Source of the DNA: an uncultured Armatimonadota bacterium
Lineage (GTDB): Bacteria > Armatimonadota > Fimbriimonadia > Fimbriimonadales > Fimbriimonadaceae
Assembly (NCBI GenBank): GCA_903927025.1
Contig: CAIYLG010000052.1
Span: forward strand, 1-64,000
Direction of reading: 5' to 3'
Length of the DNA: 64,000 bases
Every line of letters begins with the position of its first letter. Within the stretch, counting starts at the first letter, position 1. The notes under the pieces were generated by a model. The model worked only from the letters and a program-made list of their open reading frames with translations, made no database searches and was not told the DNA's origin. Positions 34,743-43,586 of this stretch are shown here, piece by piece. The position numbers and the translations under genes are program-made.

Positions 34743-36029
34743 TCAACCAACCGAAATTATACTACTGTCGGGGTCCACTTGGGGGGTGCTATCTTGAACT
34801 GGCATCTGCAGATTGCGGAACTGACGATCGATCAGTCCGGTTAGGCCAGCAATCGCCATTCCAACACCCATCGCGATGAATGCAGTCGCTATCCCCAGCT
34901 TTGCCACCAAGACGCCTCCCAGCGCCATCCCGAGTGGCTGCATTCCAAATTGAAGCATGGCCAGGATGGAATTGACCCGCCCCTGATAAGCATTCGGCGT
35001 GGAGACCTGTAGCCACACCGTAATCGGAATTGTTGAAAACGGCAGCACAAGTCCGGCTACCAGATTCCAAACGAGAAACAGCCCGAAGGTGCGGCTGAAC
35101 GCCATCGCCAGCACTGCGAGACCGACTCCGGCAATTCCGAAGACAAACCCTTTGCCGGGTGCATCGAACTTTAGCTTGCCGACGACAATGCTGCCAAGGA
35201 CCATGCCCACGAAGAACATCAGCTCGCAGATGGCAAGCGTGACTGGGCGTCCCCCCAGCCATTCCTTATTCGCGGCAACGTACACCACAAAAAAGGGCGA
35301 GATTGATAGGGTGAGCCCAGCCTGAACAATGAACAGAACGATAAGGGCATGCCGAGTACGGATATATCGGATGCCGTCCTTTAGGTCAGTCCAAGGGTGA
35401 GGGTGATCCTCCCGGTTCCGGTCTGGCTCAATTTTAGGGAGCCGATAGATGAAGTAGGCGGAAGCCCAAAAGGACAGCGAATTTAACAGCACCGCACAGA
35501 TGAGGAACACCGAAGGGGACCTCTCGTAAATCAAGCTGAGAATCCCCGCAGATAGGCTCAGTGAAAGTATTGGCGCAATGTTCTGGGTTGTGGAGCTGAG
35601 GGCATTGGCTTCCATCAGTCGGTCTGCCGGCACGATCGACGGAATTGCCGCGTTTTTGGCGGGCAAGAAGCAGGTCCGTACCGTCGAGAGCAGAAACGGA
35701 GTGACCAGAAGCGACCAGACCGGAGGCTTGCCAAGCACCCAAACGAGTGCGGCGAGTGCACAGAGGATGGCTCCGCACATCAGGTCTGAGGCCAGCATGA
35801 TTCTGCGGCGATCCATTCTGTCCGCCAGCACGCCTCCGTAAAGGCTGAACAGTAGGTAGGGAGCGGTCTCGCACGCGCCAACGAAGCCGACCATGGCGTA
35901 CGAGCCGGTGACACGCTGGACCATGAACATGAAGGCGACGTAAAAAAACGAGTCGCCCATCTGCGAGATGGTCTGGCCAAGCCATAGATTGCGAAATGCG
36001 CTGAGGCGCAATACGTTGGAATTCGACAT
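34743..36029 (-). CDS. MFS transporter (EntS/MFS_3-like exporter)
   Basis: 428 residues with twelve membrane segments. N-terminal FRNLWLGQTISQMGDSFFYVA and GGVLADRMDRRRIMLASDL carry the loop 2-3 MFS motif (GxLaDrxdRR); a central hydrophilic loop follows helix 6 (LPKIEPDRNREDHPHPW). The second half shows VSTPNAYQGRVNSILAMLQFGMQPLGMALGG, typical of the EntS/multidrug branch. Export of a small molecule is likely; no siderophore genes are adjacent. Divergent from fabD with about 155 bp between. Confidence 0.9.
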   Translation of the reverse strand: MSNSNVLRLSAFRNLWLGQTISQMGDSFFYVAFMFMVQRVTGSYAMVGFVGACETAPYLLFSLYGGVLADRMDRRRIMLASDLMCGAILCALAALVWVLGKPPVWSLLVTPFLLSTVRTCFLPAKNAAIPSIVPADRLMEANALSSTTQNIAPILSLSLSAGILSLIYERSPSVFLICAVLLNSLSFWASAYFIYRLPKIEPDRNREDHPHPWTDLKDGIRYIRTRHALIVLFIVQAGLTLSISPFFVVYVAANKEWLGGRPVTLAICELMFFVGMVLGSIVVGKLKFDAPGKGFVFGIAGVGLAVLAMAFSRTFGLFLVWNLVAGLVLPFSTIPITVWLQVSTPNAYQGRVNSILAMLQFGMQPLGMALGGVLVAKLGIATAFIAMGVGMAIAGLTGLIDRQFRNLQMPVQDSTPQVDPDSSIISVG

Positions 36030-36183
36030 GAAACTAACTTCTTTTTGGGGTTGAGAGTGGACGTGGCCACCTAAGTCAACGGGGCAGCGGTGACGGCTGC
36101 TAAAGAAGTTGCGGTTGCTTCATGAAGCTGACATTATGGCATAAACGGCCGGTGACCCGCTCAAAAGGTACAGTTCACTCCGT

Positions 36184-37113
36184 ATGATCGCCGCAGTTTT
36201 TCCCGGACAGGGAAGCCAAAAGCCCGGTATGGGCCAGGATCTCTTTGACACTTTCCCAGGAGCCCGTGGGATCTTTGAGCGCGTTGCTGTGGCAACGTCG
36301 ATCGACACCGCGAAACTGTGCTTTGAACTGGATGAAGAGACTCTTCGGCAAACTCAGAACGCCCAAGTTGCCCTCTACACCTGCTCGGTTGCGGCATGGG
36401 CGGTTCTCTCTTCTCACACCGACGTACGAGCCATTGTTGCCACCGCAGGCCACAGCGTCGGCGAGTACGCAGCTCTTGCGGCTGCCGGTGTGATCTCCGT
36501 AGAAGATGGAGCCCGGCTGGTTCAGACCCGTGGACAACTCATGTCTGATAGCGGCAAGGCTTATCCCGGAACTATGGCCGCTGTGCTCGGTTTGGAACGG
36601 GAAGCGCTTGCTGCGATCTGCGCGCAGGTGGACGGCGTGGTCGTGGTTGCCAATGACAACTGTCCTGGACAGTTGGTCATCAGCGGCGAAGTGGAAGCGG
36701 TTGGCAAAGCGGGTGAACTAGCTTCGGCAGCTGGTGCCAAACGAGTTCTTCCGCTCAATGTCAGTGGAGCCTTCCACAGCCCGTTGATGGACGTGCCCGC
36801 CAAGGAAATGGCGAAGGCCCTTGCCGGGGTCGCCTTTGGGTCCGGAGACCGATCCGTCTATGGAAACGTAACGTCCGAGAAGGTGGAGGATTCCGGCGAA
36901 TGGCCCACTCTTTTGGAGCGGCAATTGGGAAGCCCCGTTCGCTGGACCGAAAGCATCCAGCACATGCGCCGGGACGGCATTGACACGTTTGTCGAGTGCG
37001 GCGTTGGCGACGTGCTGTCAGGCCTTCTCAGGCGCATCGACAAAGAAGCCACCGCGCTCAAAGTTGCCGATCAGCCAACGCTTCAGGCGACTCTCGCCGC
37101 CTTGAGCGCTTAA
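36184..37113 (+). CDS. fabD: Malonyl-CoA:ACP transacylase
   Basis: Loads malonyl groups onto acyl carrier protein for fatty-acid elongation. 309 residues: AAVFPGQGSQKPGMGQDLF at the start, catalytic Ser91 in TAGHSVGEYAAL, and the catalytic His in VSGAFHSPLM. A C-terminal KVADQPTLQATLAAL completes the usual length. It faces fabG, which lies on the opposite strand with the stops overlapping by four bases (TTAA); the common fabH-fabD-fabG-acpP-fabF order is therefore broken by an inversion of fabG. Confidence 0.96.
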   Translation: MIAAVFPGQGSQKPGMGQDLFDTFPGARGIFERVAVATSIDTAKLCFELDEETLRQTQNAQVALYTCSVAAWAVLSSHTDVRAIVATAGHSVGEYAALAAAGVISVEDGARLVQTRGQLMSDSGKAYPGTMAAVLGLEREALAAICAQVDGVVVVANDNCPGQLVISGEVEAVGKAGELASAAGAKRVLPLNVSGAFHSPLMDVPAKEMAKALAGVAFGSGDRSVYGNVTSEKVEDSGEWPTLLERQLGSPVRWTESIQHMRRDGIDTFVECGVGDVLSGLLRRIDKEATALKVADQPTLQATLAALSA

Positions 37114-37850
37114 AGGGTCAGCCCGCCGTCTACGGTAAGTGTTTGGCCGGTGATGTAACCGGCCTCTTCGCTCGCCAAAAACACGACCGCCGGGGCAATG
37201 TCCCCGGGAAGACCTAGTCGGCCGGCAGGTGCAGTTTTGATCACGGACTCTCGCATCTCCGCTGGAAGAGTCTCCGTCATGTCCGTCTCAATGAATCCAG
37301 GTGCCACCGCATTGCAGGTGATTCCGCGAGATCCTAGTTCCTTGGCGACAGACATCGTGAGCCCAAACAGGCCCGCCTTCGAGGCGGCGTAGTTTGCCTG
37401 GCCAGCGGCTCCGGTTTGCCCCACTACGCTGCTTATATTGACGATTCGACCATAGCGTGCCTTCATCATGCCGCGGGTAACAGCTCGAATGCAGTTGAAG
37501 CTGCCTTTGAGGTTCACGTCGATGACCCTGTCCCAGTCATCGTCCTTCATCCGCATCAACAGGGTGTCCCGATTGATGCCTGCATTGTTGACAAGCACGG
37601 CCGGTGTCCCTAAGTCAGCCTGAATCCGATTGAAAAGGGCGTCCACAGCGGTGGAGTCGCTGACGTCGCAAGCGTACGCCTTCGCCTTGCCGGCCTCTGC
37701 TTCGATGGCCTGGACGCTTCCAGAAGCGCCGGCTTCAGAGGTCGCAACACACGCTACGGTGGCTCCTTTCCTAGCGAAGGCGAGAGCAATCTCGCGTCCA
37801 ATTCCCCGGCTTGCGCCCGTTACTACGACAACCTTGCCTTCAAAGCTCAT
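37110..37850 (-). CDS. fabG: 3-oxoacyl-[ACP] reductase
   Basis: NADPH-dependent ketoreduction in fatty-acid synthesis. 246 residues with the classical SDR pattern: TGASRGIGREIA cofactor loop (11-22), NNAG (88-91), Ser near 140, Y154 and K158 in ANYAASKAG, and PGFIETDMTETLPAEMRE of FabG proteins. It is transcribed against fabD and divergently from the dioxygenase gene at 37955. Position among fab genes and high FabG likeness (ends ITGQTLTVDGGLTL) support the assignment over the second SDR at 38763. Confidence 0.95.
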   Translation of the reverse strand: MSFEGKVVVVTGASRGIGREIALAFARKGATVACVATSEAGASGSVQAIEAEAGKAKAYACDVSDSTAVDALFNRIQADLGTPAVLVNNAGINRDTLLMRMKDDDWDRVIDVNLKGSFNCIRAVTRGMMKARYGRIVNISSVVGQTGAAGQANYAASKAGLFGLTMSVAKELGSRGITCNAVAPGFIETDMTETLPAEMRESVIKTAPAGRLGLPGDIAPAVVFLASEEAGYITGQTLTVDGGLTL

Positions 37851-37954
37851 GATCCGGTTGTACCCCCTCTCTCGCTTCTCGATTGAGAAGCTTTAAGTTA
37901 GGGTCGCCATCCTGGTTCAAACGCTGTAAGATCTTTCCAGCGAGAATCCCATCA

Positions 37955-38749
37955 ATGGCGACGACCCTTCCACCCGACTTTAAATACCTGCAGCAGACTT
38001 TTACGCTTGACCAGACCGAGGCAATGGCAGAAGCCATCCACGAGGATGGATTTGCTCTCATTCCCGGTGTTTTGAATGCCGATGAAATTGCTGAGCTGAG
38101 GGATGCGATCGATCGCCTGCGACCGTTTGGGTTTGATCACCACAAAGTCAATGAGCACTACAAGTGCGTGTTTAATCGGGAAAAGTGTTTTCTTGACCTT
38201 ATTGACCGAGCCGGAGTGGTGGAGCTGGCGGAGGCGACGATGGGGGACCAGTGCCACATCATTGGAGAAACCGCATGGAAATCCCACCGAGGGCACAACG
38301 GCTGGAATATCCACACCGATCAGCTTTTTATGACGCTTCCCGAGGAGTTTGTCGCAGATCCTCGAGTGAAGCTCCCGATCTACATCTGCACTGCCCATTA
38401 CTATCTCAGTGACATCCCAATGGAACTCTGCCCCACCTGGGTCATTCCAGGAAGCCATAAGTCGGGACGCTCTCCTCAGAAGGGTGAAGAGACTTGGCAG
38501 GGCAAGCCGCTTGAGCCGGTGCTGTGCAAAGCGGGAGATGTGCTTTTCTTTAGGAGCGAGGTGTGGCACACCGGAAGCGAGAACCTCACCGACGACATTC
38601 GGTACCTGGTGCAGGTTCACTATACGCACCGAACCGTAGCACAGCGGTTCTCGCCTTTCCCATTTGTCTATAACCAAGAGCTTCTTCTCGGAGCGAATCC
38701 CAGACAATTGAGACTGCTGGGCAAGCATCCGGAAATGGCATACGGCTAG
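37955..38749 (+). CDS. Phytanoyl-CoA dioxygenase family protein
   Basis: 264 residues from ATG 37955; the frame extends to 37883 but the shorter form starts at a typical MATTLPPDFKYLQQ. Fe(II)/2-oxoglutarate oxygenase site: H120-x-D122 in WNIHTDQLF, distal H205 in EVWHTGSEN and R216 for 2-oxoglutarate. DGFALIPGVLNADEIAELRDAI and WVIPGSHKSGR are PhyH-family marks. It hydroxylates an unknown substrate. The SDR gene follows after 13 bp, suggesting a hydroxylation/dehydrogenation pair embedded in the fatty-acid block. Confidence 0.9.
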   Translation: MATTLPPDFKYLQQTFTLDQTEAMAEAIHEDGFALIPGVLNADEIAELRDAIDRLRPFGFDHHKVNEHYKCVFNREKCFLDLIDRAGVVELAEATMGDQCHIIGETAWKSHRGHNGWNIHTDQLFMTLPEEFVADPRVKLPIYICTAHYYLSDIPMELCPTWVIPGSHKSGRSPQKGEETWQGKPLEPVLCKAGDVLFFRSEVWHTGSENLTDDIRYLVQVHYTHRTVAQRFSPFPFVYNQELLLGANPRQLRLLGKHPEMAYG

Positions 38750-38762
38750 TCCAAACGAGTTT

Positions 38763-39518
38763 ATGATCGACCTATCTGGAAAACATGTCTTTGTCGCTGG
38801 AGGCGGCCGTGGAATCGGCGCTTCAGCGGCTCGTATGGCAGCTGCGGCAGGTGCCGCGGTCACCATCAACTACCTTAAGAACGCGGAAACTGCGAAGAAG
38901 CTGGAGCAAGAGATTATCGAGGCGGGTGGCCTTGCCCTGACCGTTCAGGCGGATATCTCTCAACCTGGCGAGGCGCAGGTTGCGGTGCAGTACGCCGTGG
39001 AAAAACTTGGCCCCCTCGGTGGGCTAGTTGTTTCAGCTGGGATTTTCCAGGGCCTTTCGCTCGGAAAAATGACGGTTGAGTTCTGGGATCACGTGATGGC
39101 CGTCAACGTTCGGGGAACGTTCCTTGCCGTCCAGGCGGCGGCGCCCTATCTGGACGCCAACGGCGGCGGAAGCATCGTGATCTACACATCGACCGCAGGT
39201 CAGCGGGGCTCAGCTGTATACAGCGCCTATGCCGCTTCCAAAGCGGCTCAGATCATGTTCATGCGTTCGATGGCACAGGAACTCGCTGGCGAGCGCATTC
39301 GCGTTAACTGCATTGCACCTGCATGGACTGAGACCGATATGGCCGAGGCCAGCATCGAAGCGATTGGACGTGAAGCGATCATGGCTGGGTTTCCTTTGGG
39401 GAGAATTGGACAGCCGGCAGACGTTGCTGGGGCCACTGCCTTTCTTCTCAGCGATCTCGCTTCATTCATCACCGGCTCCACCATCACGGTGGATGGCGGC
39501 ATGGACATGCGGGGCTAG
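38763..39518 (+). CDS. SDR-family oxidoreductase
   Basis: 251 residues. NAD(P) loop VAGGGRGIGASAAR (GGGRGIG at 13-19), SAG in place of NNAG (91-93), active-site Ser near 143 and Y156-x3-K160 in AYAASK, with ITGSTITVDGGMDMRG at the end. It is 13 bp after the dioxygenase gene and about 90 bp before acpP. The substrate is unknown; a role next to the dioxygenase or as a second ketoreductase is possible. Confidence 0.9.
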   Translation: MIDLSGKHVFVAGGGRGIGASAARMAAAAGAAVTINYLKNAETAKKLEQEIIEAGGLALTVQADISQPGEAQVAVQYAVEKLGPLGGLVVSAGIFQGLSLGKMTVEFWDHVMAVNVRGTFLAVQAAAPYLDANGGGSIVIYTSTAGQRGSAVYSAYAASKAAQIMFMRSMAQELAGERIRVNCIAPAWTETDMAEASIEAIGREAIMAGFPLGRIGQPADVAGATAFLLSDLASFITGSTITVDGGMDMRG

Positions 39519-39609
39519 TTCGCGCAGTCTGGAGCGCAGGTGAAGAAAACTGCGGTGTTTATCCACATCGGGACTCCACTGCATTGCGAAAGGGGGTATC
39601 TTCCCAGGC

Positions 39610-39849
39610 ATGTCGCAGGACATTCTGAACCGCGTAAAAAAAGTGACCGTTGAAGAACTGGGTGTGAAGGAAGAGGAGGTCGTGGAGGCCGCTTCATTCA
39701 CTGAGGATCTAGGTGCGGACTCGCTTGACGTCGTTGAACTGGTTATGGCTTTTGAGGACGAGTTCGGCATCGACATCCCAGATGAAGAAGTCGGAGAAAT
39801 CAAAACCGTCGGCGACGCCGTAACATATATCAGCAAGAAGCTCTCATGA
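39610..39849 (+). CDS. acpP: Acyl carrier protein
   Basis: 79 residues, acidic, four-helix ACP. The phosphopantetheine attachment serine is S38 in [20 protein letters not shown], followed by [20 protein letters not shown]. An A/G-rich AAAGGGGG lies about 15 bases upstream of the ATG. The stop overlaps the fabF start by four bases, so carrier and condensing enzyme are co-translated. One copy only is seen here. Confidence 0.96.
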   Translation: MSQDILNRVKKVTVEELGVKEEEVVEAASFTEDLGADSLDVVELVMAFEDEFGIDIPDEEVGEIKTVGDAVTYISKKLS

Positions 39850-41099
39850 GCGGACAGCCCGTGCCATCCGGCCGGGTTGTTGTGACTGGCATGGGGGCGG
39901 TAACGCCCCTGGCTACCGGCATTGAGAACTTTTGGCCGAAAATGCTCGCCGGAGAAAACGGCGTTGGCCCCGTCACGCATCTCGACCCCACAGAATTCAC
40001 CACTCGTATTGCGGCTGAAGTTTTGGACTTCAACGCAGAGGATTGGCTCGAAAAGAAGGAAGCGCGACGAATAGATCGCTTCATTGCGTTTGCAGTAGCC
40101 GCCTCAACAATGGCGCTGAAAGATTCTGAGATCGTTATTGACGACGAACTCCGGGATCAATTCGGCGTTCTCATCGGATCTGGCATTGGCGGCCTAACCC
40201 TGATGGGAGACCAGCACCGTCGACAGGTGCTCCAGGGACCCAGCAAGGTCACACCATTCCTGGTGCCATACATGATTCCGGACATGGCGAGTGGCTTTAC
40301 AAGCATCGTCCATGATCTTCGCGGACCGAATACCTGCGTCGTGACCGCCTGCTCGACCGGCGCCAACGCTATCGGTGACGCCTATCACATTATTAAGCGC
40401 GGCGATGCGGTTGCGATGCTGGCTGGTGGCACGGAAGCTCCCATCAATGAAATTGGCCTTGCCGCCTTCAGTGCCGCTCGTGCCATGAGCACCCGCAACG
40501 ATGATCCTGCCCACGCATCAAGGCCATTTGATTTAGATCGCGACGGATTCGTGATTGCAGAAGGGTCAGCCGTCCTCGTGATGGAGGATTACGACCATGC
40601 CATCGCTCGCGGAGCAAAGATCTACGGCGAACTTATCGGCTACGGAATGTCTGGAGACGCCTTCCACATCACCCAGCCCAGAGCCGACGGTGGAGGCGCG
40701 ATTCGAGCCATGAAGATGGCATTCAATCGTGCCGGAATTACTCCCGAGCAGGTTGGCTACATCAGCGCTCACGGAACCTCGACCTACTACAACGACAAGC
40801 TTGAGACGATGGCGATCAAGGATGTCTTCGGCGAAAAAGCCTACAGCACACCTGTCAGCTCCATCAAATCCATGATTGGGCACACATTGGGAGCCAGCGG
40901 TGCCATTGCGGCGCTGACCTGCCTTCTCGCGATGAGAGACGGCAAGCTGCCCCCGACGATCAACTACGAGAAGCCAGACCCGGAGTGCGATCTCGATTAC
41001 ATCCCCAACGTCTGCCGAACTGCAGATGTTGAGTACAGCATGCTGAACTCCTTTGGATTTGGCGGACATAACGTTACGCTGATCCTCAAGCGGCTGTAA
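39846..41099 (+). CDS. fabF: 3-oxoacyl-[ACP] synthase II
   Basis: Elongating condensing enzyme. 417 residues; catalytic triad C169 ([15 protein letters not shown]), His in [13 protein letters not shown] and His in [28 protein letters not shown] at the start and [14 protein letters not shown] at the end are characteristic of KAS II. Coupled to acpP by an ATGA overlap. A hairpin 13 bp downstream ends the unit. Confidence 0.96.
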   Translation: MSGQPVPSGRVVVTGMGAVTPLATGIENFWPKMLAGENGVGPVTHLDPTEFTTRIAAEVLDFNAEDWLEKKEARRIDRFIAFAVAASTMALKDSEIVIDDELRDQFGVLIGSGIGGLTLMGDQHRRQVLQGPSKVTPFLVPYMIPDMASGFTSIVHDLRGPNTCVVTACSTGANAIGDAYHIIKRGDAVAMLAGGTEAPINEIGLAAFSAARAMSTRNDDPAHASRPFDLDRDGFVIAEGSAVLVMEDYDHAIARGAKIYGELIGYGMSGDAFHITQPRADGGGAIRAMKMAFNRAGITPEQVGYISAHGTSTYYNDKLETMAIKDVFGEKAYSTPVSSIKSMIGHTLGASGAIAALTCLLAMRDGKLPPTINYEKPDPECDLDYIPNVCRTADVEYSMLNSFGFGGHNVTLILKRL

Positions 41100-41111
41100 A
41101 CCCAACTCGGA

Positions 41112-41139
41112 CCGACTTAACCTTGCCCGGTTGAGTCGG
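41112..41139 (+). terminator. Probable terminator after fabF
   Basis: An 11-bp stem with one G-T pair (41112-41122 with 41129-41139) over TTGCCC, 13 bp after the fabF stop. The tail ATTCCCGTTCC is only weakly T-rich. Confidence 0.5.
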
Positions 41140-41176
41140 ATTCCCGTTCCCCAGCGTCTGAACAGAAGTCGATACG

Positions 41177-42040
41177 ATGACTACGAGTTTGGACACGCTC
41201 ATCCAGCAGTTTCTTGATCACCTTGCGGTGCGCCGATCTGCGAACACCGTTCGGTCGTACGGCACGGACTTGGCCCAGCTGTCTCAGTTCATGGGCGGCA
41301 AGTTTGATTTGACGCCTGAGCGCCTTCGCGGGTACCTCCGGAAGTTTGCGCCAACACCGGTTACCCGCGCCCGCAAGCTGAGCACGCTGCGCACATTTGT
41401 GAAGTACCTGCAAGCGGCGGGGCATCTTTCCAATGATCCAACGGAGGTTCTCGAAGCCCCTTTTCGAAGGAAGAAGCTGCCAAAGGCTCTCAGCAGGCTC
41501 CAGGCCTCAGAGCTGCTCGATCAAGAAGATTCAGGGAGGCATCCGATGAGAGACCGAGCCCTGCTCGAGTTGACCTACTCTGCCGGAATCCGGGTTTCTG
41601 AGTTGGTTGGGGTGAACATTTCAGATATTGATTTCAAAAACCAATCGCTCCTCGTGAGGGGCAAGGGAAGTAAGGAGCGAATTGTACTTTTCGGAAAGAC
41701 CGCGAAGAGCTCAATTCAGGACTACATTCAGCAGGAACGGATTCCTGCTGTCTCGGACAATGCACTGTTCACGAATGCAAAGGGGGCACGCCTTACGACC
41801 CGCATGGTCCAATACGTAGTGAAGAAGTGGTGCGTTAGAGTCGGGTTGCCACCCGAGACCTCGCCGCACACCCTAAGGCATTCCTTCGCAACTCATATGC
41901 TCGATGGAGGCGCCGATCTCAAATCGGTCCAGCAACTCCTGGGGCATGAGAGCCTGGCCACTACCGAAATGTACACACATGTCAGCATGGAGCGGCTTCG
42001 AACCACAGTGGACTCAGCCCATCCGAGGCGAAAACATTAG
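41177..42040 (+). CDS. XerC/XerD-like tyrosine recombinase
   Basis: 287 residues, the normal Xer size: N-terminal SAM-like DNA-binding domain (1-100) and catalytic domain with R139 (SAGIRVSEL), K163 (RGKGSKER), H231-x2-R234 (HTLRHSFATHML), H257 (LLGHESL) and nucleophile Y266 (TEMYTHV). All catalytic residues are intact. Such proteins resolve chromosome dimers at dif; XerC or XerD cannot be told apart without the partner. It lies outside the ssrA-flanked island, 3 kb upstream, so it is most likely a host gene. Confidence 0.92.
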   Translation: MTTSLDTLIQQFLDHLAVRRSANTVRSYGTDLAQLSQFMGGKFDLTPERLRGYLRKFAPTPVTRARKLSTLRTFVKYLQAAGHLSNDPTEVLEAPFRRKKLPKALSRLQASELLDQEDSGRHPMRDRALLELTYSAGIRVSELVGVNISDIDFKNQSLLVRGKGSKERIVLFGKTAKSSIQDYIQQERIPAVSDNALFTNAKGARLTTRMVQYVVKKWCVRVGLPPETSPHTLRHSFATHMLDGGADLKSVQQLLGHESLATTEMYTHVSMERLRTTVDSAHPRRKH

Positions 42041-42060
42041 TCAAGTGTGATATATTACTG

Positions 42061-42426
42061 CTAGACCCAGGTTGACGCGCGCCTGAAAATCTTGTAGTCC
42101 ACGGGCCGCTGAACGTTTCCCAACACGAAATTTGGCCACCCGGCCATAAAGTCGAGTTCGTAATCCTGAGGCGGTGAGATCACGACGAGTGGCGTTTTGC
42201 TCGCGGTCGGATGGTTCATCTTCACCTTGGCGAACTCCTCATATCCAGAGATCTTGTGCGGCTCGGTGAGAGTGGCCAACATATCCACAAAGAGCAAATC
42301 AGCATCAGAAGCGAGTTCAAGAGCCTCACTCCAGCTTGAAAGCACGGCGCATTCATCCGAAGGGTGAAAGCCTTGCACGGCTGCTTCGGCTACGACAGGG
42401 TCTTGGGTGACGACTACAAATTTCAT
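42061..42426 (-). CDS. Degenerate response-regulator receiver-like protein
   Basis: 121 residues with a CheY-like layout: MKFVVVTQDP (acidic D9 after strand 1), LLFVDML with D48 where the phospho-acceptor would sit, TPLVVISPP with a Ser at the Thr/Ser switch position, and QRP in place of the invariant KP. The partly eroded site suggests a pseudo-receiver used for protein interaction. No kinase or output domain is attached. Its 3' end is 20 bp from the convergent Xer gene. Assignment rests on pattern, not clear identity. Confidence 0.6.
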   Translation of the reverse strand: MKFVVVTQDPVVAEAAVQGFHPSDECAVLSSWSEALELASDADLLFVDMLATLTEPHKISGYEEFAKVKMNHPTASKTPLVVISPPQDYELDFMAGWPNFVLGNVQRPVDYKIFRRASTWV

Positions 42427-42523
42427 GGGCTTTTACGCGGCCACGCTGCCGTCCTTTACAGAATACAACACATTGCTTGAACTGAAAAGAGCGGTGAATG
42501 GGGCCAAAGCCTGGCGAAATGTT

Positions 42524-42570
42524 AATCAATCAACGAATCATTCAAAAATAGCGCAATCAATCAATCATCA
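42524..42570. repeat. Cluster of ATCA motifs upstream of ECF sigma gene
   Basis: Seven ATCA units, several in direct AATCAATCA tandem, fill an A/T-rich stretch just upstream of a TATAAT at 42575. The arrangement looks like a multi-site binding region for a regulator or bent DNA, in sharp contrast to the surrounding base composition. Confidence 0.5.
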
Positions 42571-42574
42571 CTGA

Positions 42575-42580
42575 TATAAT
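42575..42580 (+). promoter_or_regulatory. Candidate -10 element of the second ECF sigma gene
   Basis: Consensus TATAAT 50 bp upstream of the ATG at 42630. No good TTGACA is present 17 bp further up, where the ATCA cluster lies instead, which would fit an activator-dependent promoter. Confidence 0.4.
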
Positions 42581-42629
42581 CCGCTCATAGGTTGTTGAAA
42601 GGTTTCGACGACATCCAGGGAGAAATGCC

Positions 42630-43220
42630 ATGTGCGTATTGGAAAGCAGCGTTATCGAAGAACGGGCCCAAGCCGACTTTCAGAAATTTCATGAGATGAT
42701 GACGGACACGAAGCGGCGAGCCTATACTCTCGCGCTTCAGTTGACGCGCAACCCCGCAGATGCTGAAGATCTCGTCCAGGAGACCTATGTCAAGGCTTGG
42801 CGCGGCTTCGAAAGCTACATGCCGGGACGCCCGTTCCTCAACTGGCTTCTGCGCATCATGCAGCGAGCCTATCTTGACTCGCGCAGACGGGACAATCCAA
42901 TTCGAAAGGCCGAATCGTTGAACTCGATGATTTCGCCGTCGGACGGAGAAGTTCAGGAGCTTCCGATTTCCGATGGTGGCCCAAGTCCAGACGAAGAGAT
43001 TCTTCACCAGGAATTTCGAACTCATCTGTACTCAGCATTGGATGAGCTTCCAGAGGTCTATCGCACCGCTATCGTGATGTGCGACCTAGAGGAGATGTCC
43101 TACTCTGAGATCGCCGATGTGCAGAAGACGACGATCGGCACCGTGCGATCACGAATTCACCGTGGCCGTCGCCTCCTCCGCGAAATCATCCAGAAGCGCG
43201 GCGGAATCGCCCAGCTCTGA
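42630..43220 (+). CDS. ECF RNA polymerase sigma factor
   Basis: 196 residues. Region 2: RRAYTLALQLTRNPADAEDLVQETYVKAWRGFESY, with FLNWLLRIMQRAYLD; region 4: LPEVYRTAIVMCDLEEMSYSEIADVQKTTIGTVRSRIHRGRRLLRE. It resembles the SigW/RpoE-like group. Unlike the sigma gene at 15759 it has no anti-sigma gene behind it; a strong terminator lies 6 bp after the stop. Control may therefore be at its own promoter (ATCA cluster). Confidence 0.92.
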   Translation: MCVLESSVIEERAQADFQKFHEMMTDTKRRAYTLALQLTRNPADAEDLVQETYVKAWRGFESYMPGRPFLNWLLRIMQRAYLDSRRRDNPIRKAESLNSMISPSDGEVQELPISDGGPSPDEEILHQEFRTHLYSALDELPEVYRTAIVMCDLEEMSYSEIADVQKTTIGTVRSRIHRGRRLLREIIQKRGGIAQL

Positions 43221-43226
43221 AAGCAA

Positions 43227-43261
43227 GATGCCTGCTCAAGCACATGGCTTGAGCAGGCATC
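43227..43261 (+). terminator. Intrinsic terminator after ECF sigma gene
   Basis: A perfect 15-bp stem (43227-43241 with 43247-43261) with a five-base loop, followed by GTTTTG. It starts 6 bp after the sigma stop codon. Confidence 0.85.
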
Positions 43262-43290
43262 GTTTTGTCCAGCAGGTACACTATTTCGCT

Positions 43291-43584
43291 GTGAGCCGGA
43301 AGAAAGAAGTTGCCAGACCCGTTTGGTACAAGAACACCTACTTTCTCATTTCGGCAATTCTATTTGTGCTCGGCATCCTCGGGGCCATATTTGGCGACGG
43401 CGCGATCCGAGATCCAGGGCAGAAGCGTGAGGGCGGGCTCTACCTCCTTTACTTCGTGGCCTTCGTCGTGATGCTGGTCAATGGCTACATCAGCCACCAA
43501 CAGACTGTCCAGCAGTTTGAAGAGGAGCATCCGGAGGCATTACGCCCCGCTCCCAGTACCGTAGAGGAATCAAAAGGAGCCTAA
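43291..43584 (+). CDS. Small two-span membrane protein
   Basis: 97 residues from GTG 43291 (the frame is open upstream but would cross the sigma gene and its terminator). Basic N terminus (VSRKKEVARPVWYKN), helix 1 TYFLISAILFVLGILGAIFG, a short charged loop (REGG), helix 2 LYLLYFVAFVVMLVNGYI, then an acidic/Pro-rich tail. No family recognised. No clear ribosome site precedes the GTG. The next gene starts after 2 bp. Confidence 0.6.
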   Translation: MSRKKEVARPVWYKNTYFLISAILFVLGILGAIFGDGAIRDPGQKREGGLYLLYFVAFVVMLVNGYISHQQTVQQFEEEHPEALRPAPSTVEESKGA

Positions 43585-43586
43585 GA

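Noticed and set aside
41177-42040. The Xer-like recombinase as the integrase of the ssrA island
   Set aside because: It lies 3 kb outside the direct repeats, has normal XerC/D length and is flanked by host genes, so it is more likely the chromosomal dimer-resolution enzyme.
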